Positions 34,072 to 41,716 of a stretch of 64,000 nt of DNA are shown here, piece by piece. The notes under the pieces were generated by a model. It saw nothing but the letters and a program-made list of their open reading frames with translations. It had not been told where the DNA came from and did no database searches. Origin of the DNA: Chryseobacterium sp. JJR-5R (GTDB lineage: Bacteria > Bacteroidota > Bacteroidia > Flavobacteriales > Weeksellaceae); NCBI RefSeq assembly GCF_034047335.1, contig NZ_CP139137.1, positions 124,001-188,000 of the forward strand, in the 5' to 3' direction. The position numbers were made by a program, and so were the translations under genes. Within the stretch, counting starts at the first letter, position 1. The number at the start of each line of letters is the position of its first letter.

Positions 34072-34095
34072 TGATCCATACTACCATACCTGCAT

Positions 34096-34128
34096 AAAAA
34101 ATCTCCTTCGTTTTGAAGGAGATTTTTG
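34096..34128. terminator. Bidirectional terminator
   Basis: A 12-bp stem, AAAATCTCCTTC (34098-34109) with GAAGGAGATTTT (34115-34126), a 5-nt loop and a T-run on each strand. It lies between the peptide C and DUF5686 genes. Confidence 0.88.
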
Positions 34129-34130
34129 TA

Positions 34131-36671
34131 TCAGAAGCCGAACTGAAATCCGGCTTTAATTCCGAACTTTGAAATATCAGGCCTGTCGAGATAATTTCCC
34201 CTCCAGTTAAAATCTACCCTGAATATCCTGAGGTTTCCGAAACCTATATTTTCAATACCTACTCCATATTCATAATATATATGCTCACTGGGCGCTGAAT
34301 ATTTGAATCCGGCTACATTAATGGCTTTTGATGCCTCGCTTAACGTACCGTAAGCCCCTCTGATAAATGCAATTTCCCTCAGTTTTAATTTCTTGATTAA
34401 AGGAATATAGGAAAGTATTTTACCGTTAAAATGATGCTCAAGATGAAGCGTAGTATAGGTATCGGCAACAAATTCATAATAATTTAGCTGCGCAAAAGTA
34501 TTGGCTGCCAGGCTATAGGACTGGTTTCCCGGGATTACGTTCTGTAAAGCCAGAGGCACGGTATCGAAATTTTTCCCGGCTTCAAAATTAACCAGCGTTT
34601 TGCCCCAGCTGCCGATCAGCACCGGCTTATAAAACATGAACTGCAGCTTATTATAATTAAAATCTGATCCGAATAAGCCTTCAACTCCTTTTGTGTACTT
34701 TAAAATAATGGTAGGGGCCAATGTTCCGTGCTCATACCGGTCAATACCGGTTTGCGAGAATTTGGCTCCCGGCCTTGCGATTAGACTCAACGTAAAATGA
34801 GAATCGTTGGCTGTTTTTCTCAGATCCCCGTTTTTATAATACATCAGGTTAAAACCATCAGGATTGGCAGATTTGATGCTCTGCATGCTTCCGTCCAGCC
34901 TGATCTGGAAGTTTTTCCACGGCTCGATAGAGGTGAAGACATTGGTTTGGTTTAAAGAGCTTAAAGATGCATTTTCTCCTCTTGCAAAAATGGTTGAGGA
35001 AGCAAATGTCCTTGCCATAATCCCGTCATCATTGGTAAGCTGCACTCCCAATTGTAAGATATCCCTTCTCGTTCCGGCTCCTACGGTAAACCTGTTTACC
35101 CTGTTGAACATAAATCTCGCTTCTGCTCCGTATTTTAACTGCTGGTCTTTAAAACCGTAAGCCGTATAGAACTGTACCCGCCAAGGGTCATTTCTGGTAA
35201 AGTAGGTTCTTGCTCCGAGCCTTATCCTGTCGCCTTCTACTTCATTTTTTCCGTAGACAGAAAAAATAGGGCCTATATCAATGCTCTTTCCTACATTATA
35301 ATATCCGGAACCAAGGGTTTCATATAATTTTACAAGGCGGTTGAACTTTGGGGTCTGCTGAAGCTTGTCCAGCATATCATAAATTCCCTGCTCGCTTTTT
35401 GAGAGCGAATCCGGCCGTGCTTTCAGCCAGTAAGCATCATCCTTGTCTACAAACCGGTCATTGTATTCCTCTTCTTTCCGTTTGAAAATATTATCTTCAA
35501 GGGGCTTGTTAAATTCGTAATCCGAATAATCGACAGACCGTTTTGCAACAATGCTTTTGGAGGTTTTCTTTTTTGAAAACGGAGTCATTTCAATTTCAGT
35601 CACAAATTTCCTGGGCAGGAATGTACTCTCATCAGGATTGTCATATTCCAGTTCCGTTGAAATCCCGTTGATGAAGTTAACATTGATTTTCTGTGTAGAT
35701 TTCAGGGTCGCCCCTAAAACCGCATAACTGTCGGTATCAATATAAAGGTATCCCTGGAAGGCCAGTACTTCGGTCCTTTTCGGCTGATAGCGGATCTTGA
35801 AAGCGTTTTCTCCGCGGATTGAAATGGTATCAATCAGGTTATAATCGTATGTACTGAATCCCGTTTCTCCCACCGGGCTCGGAAATCCGATATCAAAATA
35901 ATTTAATGTGTTATCGTAAATATTGATGTCCCGGTAGAGGTTTTTGGCAGTCAGTGTAATAATCTGGTTATCCTGGAATCCTGAAGTTTTCTGTGCGGTA
36001 AGCAGCCTTTTGTTTTTTTTTGACGGCCTGTTTTCCCCGTAATTTTCATATACGGCTTCATTCAGGAAAAGGGGGAGGCCCATTTTTCCGCTTGCGGTAG
36101 AGTCTGCATATTCAAAGATAAAATCAAGTTTATTAAAGATTTTTCTTTTCATAAAAGCACTGTCCAGGTTATTGGCATCAAACTGGATTTTTTCATACTC
36201 TTTGTATGTGTAGGTGTCAAACTTATCCAGTCCGTTGTTTCTTTTCCGCTCCCAGACTTTCTGCATGATGGCATAAGCCGGGTTTTCCTTCTTGTTCTTA
36301 TACTTAGGTTTTTCGTTATGGATCACTACCTCTTCAATGCTGCTCACTTTTTCCTGTGAAAGCTTTACAAAAATATTGGAGGCCGTTTCCGGAGTAACCG
36401 TTAGGTTTTCTAGCGCATAGTTTTTTCTTAAAAATTTTAATTTGTAAATAATGCTGTCAGACTGAACCGTAAAGTTGCCCGAGGTAGTGGTAAGCACAGG
36501 CTTGTTGCTTTCATTAATGAAGACATCCACGCCGCTTATTTCTTTGTTGGTTTTGGCATCTACAATCCTTCCGTTGGCCGTATTCTGCGCATAAACAGAT
36601 TCGATGAAAAAAAGGAGAAAAAAGAGAGGGTAATATTTCGGATTGTTAATTAACATTTGTTGTTTCTTCAA
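34131..36671 (-). CDS. DUF5686 outer-membrane protein with carboxypeptidase-like regulatory domain
   Basis: An 846-residue exported protein. The signal peptide PLFFLLFFIESVYAQ is followed by a carboxypeptidase-regulatory-like beta-sandwich at about 30-115 (NGRIVDAKTNKEISGVDVFINES...). The DUF5686 region starts with PAYAIMQKVWERKRNNGLDKFDTYTYKEYEKIQFD and carries many antiparallel strand pairs, ending FGIKAGFQFGF with terminal Phe, as in an outer-membrane barrel. It has no TonB plug. Proteins of this type are common and functionally unassigned in Flavobacteriia. The Met6 start is an alternative. A -7 box lies about 85 bp upstream at 36756-36763. Confidence 0.85.
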   Translation of the reverse strand: MKKQQMLINNPKYYPLFFLLFFIESVYAQNTANGRIVDAKTNKEISGVDVFINESNKPVLTTTSGNFTVQSDSIIYKLKFLRKNYALENLTVTPETASNIFVKLSQEKVSSIEEVVIHNEKPKYKNKKENPAYAIMQKVWERKRNNGLDKFDTYTYKEYEKIQFDANNLDSAFMKRKIFNKLDFIFEYADSTASGKMGLPLFLNEAVYENYGENRPSKKNKRLLTAQKTSGFQDNQIITLTAKNLYRDINIYDNTLNYFDIGFPSPVGETGFSTYDYNLIDTISIRGENAFKIRYQPKRTEVLAFQGYLYIDTDSYAVLGATLKSTQKINVNFINGISTELEYDNPDESTFLPRKFVTEIEMTPFSKKKTSKSIVAKRSVDYSDYEFNKPLEDNIFKRKEEEYNDRFVDKDDAYWLKARPDSLSKSEQGIYDMLDKLQQTPKFNRLVKLYETLGSGYYNVGKSIDIGPIFSVYGKNEVEGDRIRLGARTYFTRNDPWRVQFYTAYGFKDQQLKYGAEARFMFNRVNRFTVGAGTRRDILQLGVQLTNDDGIMARTFASSTIFARGENASLSSLNQTNVFTSIEPWKNFQIRLDGSMQSIKSANPDGFNLMYYKNGDLRKTANDSHFTLSLIARPGAKFSQTGIDRYEHGTLAPTIILKYTKGVEGLFGSDFNYNKLQFMFYKPVLIGSWGKTLVNFEAGKNFDTVPLALQNVIPGNQSYSLAANTFAQLNYYEFVADTYTTLHLEHHFNGKILSYIPLIKKLKLREIAFIRGAYGTLSEASKAINVAGFKYSAPSEHIYYEYGVGIENIGFGNLRIFRVDFNWRGNYLDRPDISKFGIKAGFQFGF

Positions 36672-36755
36672 GCTATTAGCATAAACAAAAAGTATGCAGT
36701 TTTATTGTTGGTAATCAAAATATTTCGCCTGGAATTCAGGCTGGATATAAAACTG

Positions 36756-36763
36756 CAAATGTA
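36756..36763 (-). promoter_or_regulatory. -7 promoter box of the DUF5686 gene
   Basis: TACATTTG on the minus strand matches TAnnTTTG. It leaves a 5' leader of about 80 nt before the ATG at 36671. No TTG at -33. The rest of the 281-bp spacer up to 36952 shows nothing recognisable. Confidence 0.4.
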
Positions 36764-36952
36764 AGGAAATAACATCATCATTCTCGGAATTCAGTCTGAT
36801 GTTTCATTAAAAATAATAAATCTCTGCAGTTCCTTCATAAAAAGTGGATTGTGGCATAAAACTTAATGTATGATCAGGTAGCAGATTGCTGTTCAGGCAG
36901 AATTCTTGTCTGTGTTAAAATAAGTACAATTGAAAGAACAAAATATCTCAAT

Positions 36953-37183
36953 ATGAAAATAGAAATCAAGACTTTGATTGAAAAAATTACACTAGAATTT
37001 GACAACGAAGAATATTTCAGAAAAATCCATTCTGAAATAACGGAAGCCCTATTGGATGATCTCAATGTCAGAGGTGTGTTTTACGAAAAAGACGGTTGCG
37101 GCATTATGCTGCCGGCTTTGTTATTAAAAAATAGTATTATCTCGATACAAAAAAATGCGGATTCTTCTCCGTTGTTTTCTTAA
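36953..37183 (+). CDS. Small hypothetical protein
   Basis: A 76-residue soluble protein, MKIEIKTLIEKITLEFDNEEYFRKIHSEITEALL..., with an acidic amphipathic first half and a short hydrophobic stretch (GCGIMLPALLLKNSIISI). No family is recognised. The start at 36953 is chosen because the earlier in-frame region (from 36866) is Cys-rich and lacks coding character. A terminator follows. A chance frame cannot be fully excluded. Confidence 0.5.
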   Translation: MKIEIKTLIEKITLEFDNEEYFRKIHSEITEALLDDLNVRGVFYEKDGCGIMLPALLLKNSIISIQKNADSSPLFS

Positions 37184-37187
37184 AAGC

Positions 37188-37211
37188 AAAGCCCCTTAAT
37201 CGGGGCTTTTT
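37188..37211 (+). terminator. Terminator between convergent genes
   Basis: AAAGCCCC (37188-37195), loop TTAATC, GGGGCTTT (37202-37209), then more T. It is 4 bp past the small gene at 36953. Confidence 0.8.
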
Positions 37212-37234
37212 CATTTTTCTTTTTTTTCTTCAGG

Positions 37235-37864
37235 TTAAAATAAAGTATCCTGTACCTTCTCCGGTTCTAAATTCACATATTCCAGATCCGGCGAATAGTT
37301 CGGAAACTGAAATTCTTCAATCGGCTCCTGATCCAGAAATGCCCTGCCCATCTTTGCGTCAAGGGTGATGATCATCCGGTTGTGGACTTCCGCCTGTACC
37401 GGGTTCGGCAATGTGGTTACCAGGCCGAAGCCCAGGCTGCCGTCATCATATTCATCAAAATACCCGGCAATATAAAACTGCATTTTATCCTTCCAGAACA
37501 TTTCATGCTTTACCTTTGTTGGGGTTTTTCTCCCCTGTACAGGTACGGTCTTGTGTTCAAAATAAGAAGAGGCCGGGATCAGGCACCGGTTTTTTTCAAT
37601 TTTACGGTAGAAAGTGTGGGTATTTTCAGATTTCAGGTTCTTTCCTTTAGTCGGAGCATCCGGATTCTCTTTTGCACCCCAGAAGGTATTCATGAGGACA
37701 ATCCCGTTATGGTTGACGATTGCTGGAATGGCTGGAGCTGTCTGCTTGGTAAATGCATTGATGCTGCCTTTCAATTCAAACTCCTTTTCTTCGTATCCTT
37801 CTGCATTAAGGTCTTCCGCTGCTTTTTTCAGGCTGACTTTTTTATTATTGAAATTGTAGCACAT
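37235..37864 (-). CDS. SOS response-associated peptidase, HMCES/YedK family
   Basis: A 209-residue SRAP-domain protein that forms a thiazolidine crosslink with abasic sites in single-stranded DNA to protect them. The catalytic Cys2 (MCYNF, exposed after removal of Met1) is present. The conserved Glu is in RCLIPASSYFEH, and the His in EVHNRM. FWGAK and PAIVNHNGIVLMNTFWG match the family. Family length and motif order are complete. It lies immediately beside the two tRNA-Asn genes but is independently transcribed. The N-terminus MCYN rather than MCGR is usual in Flavobacteriia. Confidence 0.9.
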   Translation of the reverse strand: MCYNFNNKKVSLKKAAEDLNAEGYEEKEFELKGSINAFTKQTAPAIPAIVNHNGIVLMNTFWGAKENPDAPTKGKNLKSENTHTFYRKIEKNRCLIPASSYFEHKTVPVQGRKTPTKVKHEMFWKDKMQFYIAGYFDEYDDGSLGFGLVTTLPNPVQAEVHNRMIITLDAKMGRAFLDQEPIEEFQFPNYSPDLEYVNLEPEKVQDTLF

Positions 37865-37939
37865 ATGATTTTTAGGGGAAAATTATACAAAATTTATGCA
37901 AAACAGAGGATTCAGAAACGATCAACCATTGCACACCAC

Positions 37940-37970
37940 AAAAAAAGACCTACATTTCTGTAAGTCTTTT
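37940..37970 (-). terminator. Terminator of the downstream tRNA-Asn unit
   Basis: On the minus strand AAAAGACTTAC pairs with GTAGGTCTTTT (one U-G wobble) around a 6-nt loop, followed by T's. It begins 4 bp past the tRNA at 37974. Confidence 0.8.
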
Positions 37971-37973
37971 CTG

Positions 37974-38047
37974 CTCCTCCTGCTGGGCTCGAACCAGCGA
38001 CCCTCTGATTAACAGTCAGATGCTCTAACCAACTGAGCTAAGGAGGA
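37974..38047 (-). tRNA. tRNA-Asn (GTT), copy 1
   Basis: 74 nt on the minus strand. The acceptor arms are TCCTCCT/AGGAGGA, the D arm begins TAGCTCAGTTGG, the anticodon loop is CTGTTAA with anticodon GTT, and the T arm has GGTTCGAGC. The discriminator is G, as usual for tRNA-Asn; no CCA is encoded. A matching copy lies 205 bp upstream at 38253, with identical sequence as read by eye. Confidence 0.95.
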
Positions 38048-38069
38048 AGGTCCTTCGTTTTAAGTAGTG

Positions 38070-38100
38070 CAAATATAATATGAATATTAATATCATGCAA
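38070..38100 (-). promoter_or_regulatory. Promoter of tRNA-Asn copy 1
   Basis: The minus strand reads TTG (38098-38100), a 20-bp spacer and TATATTTG (38070-38077), a full Bacteroidota promoter. The transcript would start about 15-20 bp before the tRNA. Confidence 0.7.
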
Positions 38101-38215
38101 ATTTTATTTTATAAATAAGCAGATTTTTCCTGTGTTGGTGGGCTTCTTAACGCTATCCGACTATTTTTCAATCAATTAAAATAAACCGGTAATTAAAAAT
38201 TATTTTAATCCTCAA

Positions 38216-38249
38216 CATAAAAAAAGACTTACGTTTCTGTAAGTCTTTT
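38216..38249 (-). terminator. Terminator of the upstream tRNA-Asn unit
   Basis: AAAAGACTTAC (38222-38232) and GTAAGTCTTTT (38239-38249) form a perfect 11-bp stem with a 6-nt loop. On the minus strand a T-run (38218-38225) follows. Confidence 0.85.
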
Positions 38250-38252
38250 CTG

Positions 38253-38326
38253 CTCCTCCTGCTGGGCTCGAACCAGCGACCCTCTGATTAACAGTCAGAT
38301 GCTCTAACCAACTGAGCTAAGGAGGA
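38253..38326 (-). tRNA. tRNA-Asn (GTT), copy 2
   Basis: The same 74-nt sequence as the gene at 37974: anticodon loop CTGTTAA (GTT), acceptor TCCTCCT/AGGAGGA, T arm GGTTCGAGC, discriminator G, no encoded CCA. It has its own promoter and terminator, so it is an independent transcription unit. Confidence 0.95.
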
Positions 38327-38350
38327 AGGTCCTTTGTTTTTTAAGTGGTG

Positions 38351-38381
38351 CAAATATAGGACGGATATTTAAACCACGCAA
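38351..38381 (-). promoter_or_regulatory. Promoter of tRNA-Asn copy 2
   Basis: TTG (38379-38381), 20-bp spacer, TATATTTG (38351-38358) on the minus strand. Same layout as the promoter at 38070, with the flanking bases partly diverged. Confidence 0.7.
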
Positions 38382-38407
38382 ATTTTTTGCTGATAATTTT
38401 TATTTTT

Positions 38408-39757
38408 TTAAAACTTATCGGTAACAATCTTGAAAATGTCATTTCCGAAAATCAGTAGCATCAGTCCCAACAGGAAGATAACCCCGATCATCTGTGCATT
38501 TTCCAATACTTTTTGAGGAACCGGTTTTCCGACAATCATTTCATACAAAGTGAAAATAACATGACCGCCGTCCAATCCCGGGATCGGAATTAAATTTAAA
38601 AAAGCCAACCATATGGAGAACATTGCAGTGAAGCTCCAGAATGCAGCCCAATTGATAGAAACATCACCGTTTGCATCTCTGTCAACCGGCATGTTCTTCA
38701 CAATGGCTATCGGTCCGCCGACATTTTTATATCCCTGTATTTTTGAGTTGAACATGATTTTAAACTGCTTTACCTGCATGGTTAAAGCTTCAATAGTCCT
38801 TACGAAACCTCTCGGGATCGCCTCACCGAAAGAATATTTTTTATCAGTAACAACGCCGGCAATGCTTTTCTGGTCAACAGCGATTCCTAATTTACCGTTT
38901 TTATCCACAGGGGCCGCAACGGTCTGGGGCTGTCCGTTCCTCAGTACATCAATCTGTACCGTTTTTCCTTTGTTTTCATTTAAAACAACACCTACCTCAT
39001 CAAAGAACGGGGTTTGTTTTCCGTTGACAGCAAGTACCTTGTCGCCTTTTGCCAGTCCGGATGATTTGGCTGCCGGCGTTACCAGAGAGTCAACCGTCAT
39101 GGTGAATCTCGGGGTAATGTACATTTTGGCCTCTTTTTGCTTCAGAACGTCGGCTACTCCGTCTTTCTCAATTGGGAAAGTTACCTCTTTGCCGTTTCTG
39201 AGTACCGTTACGTTATCACCCAGTAAAATATTAATGGATGCATTTTCCAGCCGCTCAGCGGGCTTCCCATCGATGCTGATGATTTTGTCACCGCTCTGGA
39301 ATCCCATTTTTCTGCCGGCATCCGTTACCCCGATGCCATTATTGAATTTGGTAAGGTCAGTATAGGTTTCCCCGTTAAAAAAGGAAAGTGAGCTGTAGAT
39401 CAGCCACGCAAGGAAAAAATTAACCGTTACGCCTCCCAGCATGATAATCAGCCTCTGCCAGGCCGGTTTGGCCCGGAATTCCCATGGCTGTGCGGGCTGC
39501 TTCAACTGTTCGGTATCCATGCTTTCATCCACCATTCCGGCGATTTTTACATATCCTCCGAAGGGAAGCCATCCGATACCGTATTCGGTTTCACCGATTT
39601 TTTTCTTGGCAAGAGAAAACCAGGGATCGAAGAAAAGATAGAATTTTTCAACTTTGGTCTTAAAGTATTTTGCCGGTAAGAAATGCCCCAGCTCATGAAG
39701 AATTACTAAGATAGAAATGCTCAATATAAATTGAAACAGTTTGATTGCTATTTCCAT
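38408..39757 (-). CDS. rseP: Site-2 metalloprotease RseP
   Basis: A 449-residue intramembrane protease that performs the second cut on anti-sigma factors or on signal-peptide remnants. The zinc motif HELGH lies at residues 21-25 in the first helix, and the second metal-binding motif, LIPIPGLDGGHVIF, is near the C-terminus. Two PDZ-like repeats lie between (GRKMGFQSGDKIISIDGKP and SSGLAKGDKVLAVNGKQ). The transmembrane segments are in the expected places. The neighbours are a tRNA unit and a small barrel protein. The gene's promoter lies at 39781-39810. Confidence 0.95.
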   Translation of the reverse strand: MEIAIKLFQFILSISILVILHELGHFLPAKYFKTKVEKFYLFFDPWFSLAKKKIGETEYGIGWLPFGGYVKIAGMVDESMDTEQLKQPAQPWEFRAKPAWQRLIIMLGGVTVNFFLAWLIYSSLSFFNGETYTDLTKFNNGIGVTDAGRKMGFQSGDKIISIDGKPAERLENASINILLGDNVTVLRNGKEVTFPIEKDGVADVLKQKEAKMYITPRFTMTVDSLVTPAAKSSGLAKGDKVLAVNGKQTPFFDEVGVVLNENKGKTVQIDVLRNGQPQTVAAPVDKNGKLGIAVDQKSIAGVVTDKKYSFGEAIPRGFVRTIEALTMQVKQFKIMFNSKIQGYKNVGGPIAIVKNMPVDRDANGDVSINWAAFWSFTAMFSIWLAFLNLIPIPGLDGGHVIFTLYEMIVGKPVPQKVLENAQMIGVIFLLGLMLLIFGNDIFKIVTDKF

Positions 39758-39780
39758 TAATGCTTTTTATGTTTAATTTG

Positions 39781-39810
39781 CAAAGGTAACAATTATCAAA
39801 AGGATGCCAA
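39781..39810 (-). promoter_or_regulatory. Promoter of rseP
   Basis: The minus strand reads TTG (39808-39810), 19-bp spacer and TACCTTTG (39781-39788), a full match to the Bacteroidota pattern. A short leader of about 20 nt precedes the ATG at 39757. Confidence 0.6.
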
Positions 39811-39812
39811 AT

Positions 39813-39839
39813 AAAAAGCTTCCCGTTTCAGGAAGCTTT
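39813..39839 (-). terminator. Terminator of the small barrel-protein gene
   Basis: AAAGCTTCC (39815-39823) pairs with GGAAGCTTT (39831-39839) around a 7-nt loop. On the minus strand TTTTTAT follows. It immediately precedes the rseP promoter region. Confidence 0.75.
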
Positions 39840-39860
39840 GTCATATAATGTAATGATTTG

Positions 39861-40301
39861 TTATAAATTGATGGAAACCCCGAGGCTGCCATTGTTGCCG
39901 ACTTCTGCAAATACCCCGATTCTGTCAGTAAAAAAGTACCGTGCACCGATGTGGGCACCAAGCCCAAAGTCGCTTCCTACAACCCCGATATCGATTCCCG
40001 GATAAATATCCAGTTTTTCAGGCAGCTGCAAAGTTTCTTTCAGGTGGAAATTCAGCCTTCCGAAAACAAAAACACGGTTATCATTGTCATTATCTTTGTA
40101 ATTGCCAAAATAGGCATTCAGCCCGGCACCTACAGAGATCAGGTTATTCAGCCCGTAGTCATAGGTTCCCGTAATTCCTGTTCCGTAACCCCACGCACTT
40201 ATTCCTGCATTGATTTTCTGATCTCCTTTTCCTGTCCATGCCTGCGCATCTGCAGCTGTGCCTGCAAAGATCAGCATCACGATAAAAAACAGTTTCTTCA
40301 T
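39861..40301 (-). CDS. Small outer-membrane beta-barrel protein
   Basis: A 146-residue exported protein with signal peptide MKKLFFIVMLIFAGTAADAQA. The mature part consists of alternating hydrophobic strands (INAGISAWGYGTGITGTYDYGL, LISVGAGLNAYFG, VFVFGRLNFHL, GLGAHIGARYFFTDRIGVFAEVG), consistent with an eight-stranded OmpW/OmpX-like barrel. It ends LGVSINL rather than with an aromatic residue. No specific role is known. It stands alone with its own promoter and terminator. Confidence 0.75.
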   Translation of the reverse strand: MKKLFFIVMLIFAGTAADAQAWTGKGDQKINAGISAWGYGTGITGTYDYGLNNLISVGAGLNAYFGNYKDNDNDNRVFVFGRLNFHLKETLQLPEKLDIYPGIDIGVVGSDFGLGAHIGARYFFTDRIGVFAEVGNNGSLGVSINL

Positions 40302-40341
40302 AAATTATACTTTTCAGATGATATTCAATGAATATTTGCAG

Positions 40342-40349
40342 CAAAAATA
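40342..40349 (-). promoter_or_regulatory. -7 promoter box of the barrel-protein gene
   Basis: TATTTTTG on the minus strand, about 40 bp before the ATG at 40301. No TTG at the -33 distance. Confidence 0.4.
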
Positions 40350-40400
40350 AAACCGTACTCATTGAAAAAGCGTATTTTTAAAGAAGTTTTTAATAAAGTT

Positions 40401-41159
40401 ATGAAGATTACAGGACTGAATTCGGATATCATCTGGAAAGATAAAGCGGCCAACTTTCAATTCATAGAAAAAGAACTGCAGAATAAAGAAGCGGATCTCT
40501 TTCTTCTGCCGGAAATGTTTTCGACCGGTTTCTGTATGGATGCTTCGGAAGTCTCGGACAGGAATCAGGAATCCCTTGGGTTTTTAAAGAAGATGTCCCT
40601 TGAGAAAAATGCGGCTTTCTGCGGAAGTGCACCGGTGGAAGAAAACGGGAAGTTTTTCAACAGGATGTATTTCGTGCAGCCGGATTCCCGGGTTGATTTT
40701 TATGACAAGCGCCATTTGTTTTCTTTCTCCGGAGAAGATAAAGTGTATTCCAAAGGAAAAGAAAGGGTAATCGTCAGCTATAAAGGTTTCAGGCTTCTGC
40801 TACAGGTATGTTATGACCTCCGGTTTCCTGTTTTTGCGAGAAATAATGATGATTATGATGCCATTCTGTATGTGGCCAACTGGCCGGAGAAAAGAGTAGG
40901 AGCCTGGGAGCATTTATTAAAAGCCAGGGCAATTGAGAACCTGTCTTATGTGTTTGGTCTAAACAGGATAGGCACTGACGGGAATGACCTTTTTTATCAG
41001 GAAAGTTCACACTGCTTTTTTGCGGATGGCAAAGAAATTTCTGAAAAAAGCGGAAATATCGTTACTGCAGAATTAAATAGCGAAGAATTAAGGGATTTCA
41101 GAAGCCACTTCCAGTTCCTGAATGACCGTGATGATTTTGAAATTTCAGGTTTGAAGTAA
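40401..41159 (+). CDS. Nitrilase-superfamily omega-amidase (YafV-like)
   Basis: A 252-residue carbon-nitrogen hydrolase. The catalytic triad of the superfamily is visible: Glu38 (LLPEMFSTGF), Lys103 (YDKRHLF) and Cys137 (LQVCYDLRFP). The motif YVANWPEKR and RAIENLSYVFGLNRIG fit the omega-amidase/YafV branch, which hydrolyses 2-oxoglutaramate or 2-oxosuccinamate to recycle glutamine/asparagine carbon skeletons. The ATG at 40401 is chosen over a TTG at 40362, which would add 13 unconserved residues. It is convergent with trxA. Confidence 0.9.
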   Translation: MKITGLNSDIIWKDKAANFQFIEKELQNKEADLFLLPEMFSTGFCMDASEVSDRNQESLGFLKKMSLEKNAAFCGSAPVEENGKFFNRMYFVQPDSRVDFYDKRHLFSFSGEDKVYSKGKERVIVSYKGFRLLLQVCYDLRFPVFARNNDDYDAILYVANWPEKRVGAWEHLLKARAIENLSYVFGLNRIGTDGNDLFYQESSHCFFADGKEISEKSGNIVTAELNSEELRDFRSHFQFLNDRDDFEISGLK

Positions 41160-41254
41160 GTTGAACATTAATTCCCTCACAACTTATGAAGATCTTCACA
41201 GATTTCAATTTTCGCGAAAATCTGCGACAATCAATTTATCTTTTTTTAATTAAG

Positions 41255-41554
41255 CTAAATATATTGTTCTAAAATCTGCGTCAACCGGTTCACATCATGC
41301 ACGCCGCTTTCTTTATATAACAGTTCTCCTTTTTTGAACACGGCTAAGGTAGGAACTCCGCGTACTCCGTACTGGGAAGCTATAGCGGGATACTGGTCAA
41401 CATCCACCTTAATGATTCTTGCTTTGTCGCCCACATTTTCCTTTACGGTATTGAGAACCGAAGACTGTACTTTGCACGGCTGGCACCACGTTGCAAAGAA
41501 ATCGATCAGTACCGGCCTTTCGGAGTCAATGATTTCCTGGAATTTCTGTGACAT
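41255..41554 (-). CDS. Thioredoxin
   Basis: A 99-residue thioredoxin-fold protein with active site WCQPC (Cys24, Cys27), the cis-proline in VRGVPTLAVF, and KVDVDQYPAIASQYGV. It lacks a signal peptide, so it is cytosolic. The second active-site residue pair, Gln-Pro, differs from the common Gly-Pro and is found in other Flavobacteriia thioredoxins. The start at 41554 is chosen over the longer frame to 41641, whose N-terminal part (LKPSGMKKIQGNAG) is not thioredoxin-like. It lies 162 bp downstream of the persulfide-dioxygenase/rhodanese gene, same strand. Confidence 0.9.
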   Translation of the reverse strand: MSQKFQEIIDSERPVLIDFFATWCQPCKVQSSVLNTVKENVGDKARIIKVDVDQYPAIASQYGVRGVPTLAVFKKGELLYKESGVHDVNRLTQILEQYI

Positions 41555-41716
41555 AATTTTAGGTTGGTTTAAATTAATATTTCTTAGTAAGGTCCTGCCG
41601 GCATTTCCCTGTATTTTTTTCATCCCGGATGGCTTCAACATTCCTCCATGTTATTCCGTTATATGCTTCAATAACCTTTTTTATTAAGAATTTCCATAGA
41701 CTGGCCTTCCTGAATC

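Noticed and set aside
37974..38326. Repeated tRNA segment as an attachment site or element end
   Set aside because: No integrase, no partial tRNA fragment, and both copies have full promoters and terminators; simple tandem duplication fits better.
38613..39365. 250-codon plus-strand frame opposite rseP
   Set aside because: Shadow frame; the rseP reading has all catalytic motifs.
41199..41224. Small hairpin with a TTTTCGCGAAAA core between the amidase and thioredoxin genes
   Set aside because: Stem of only 7 bp with a long loop and no T-run; not strong enough to call a terminator.
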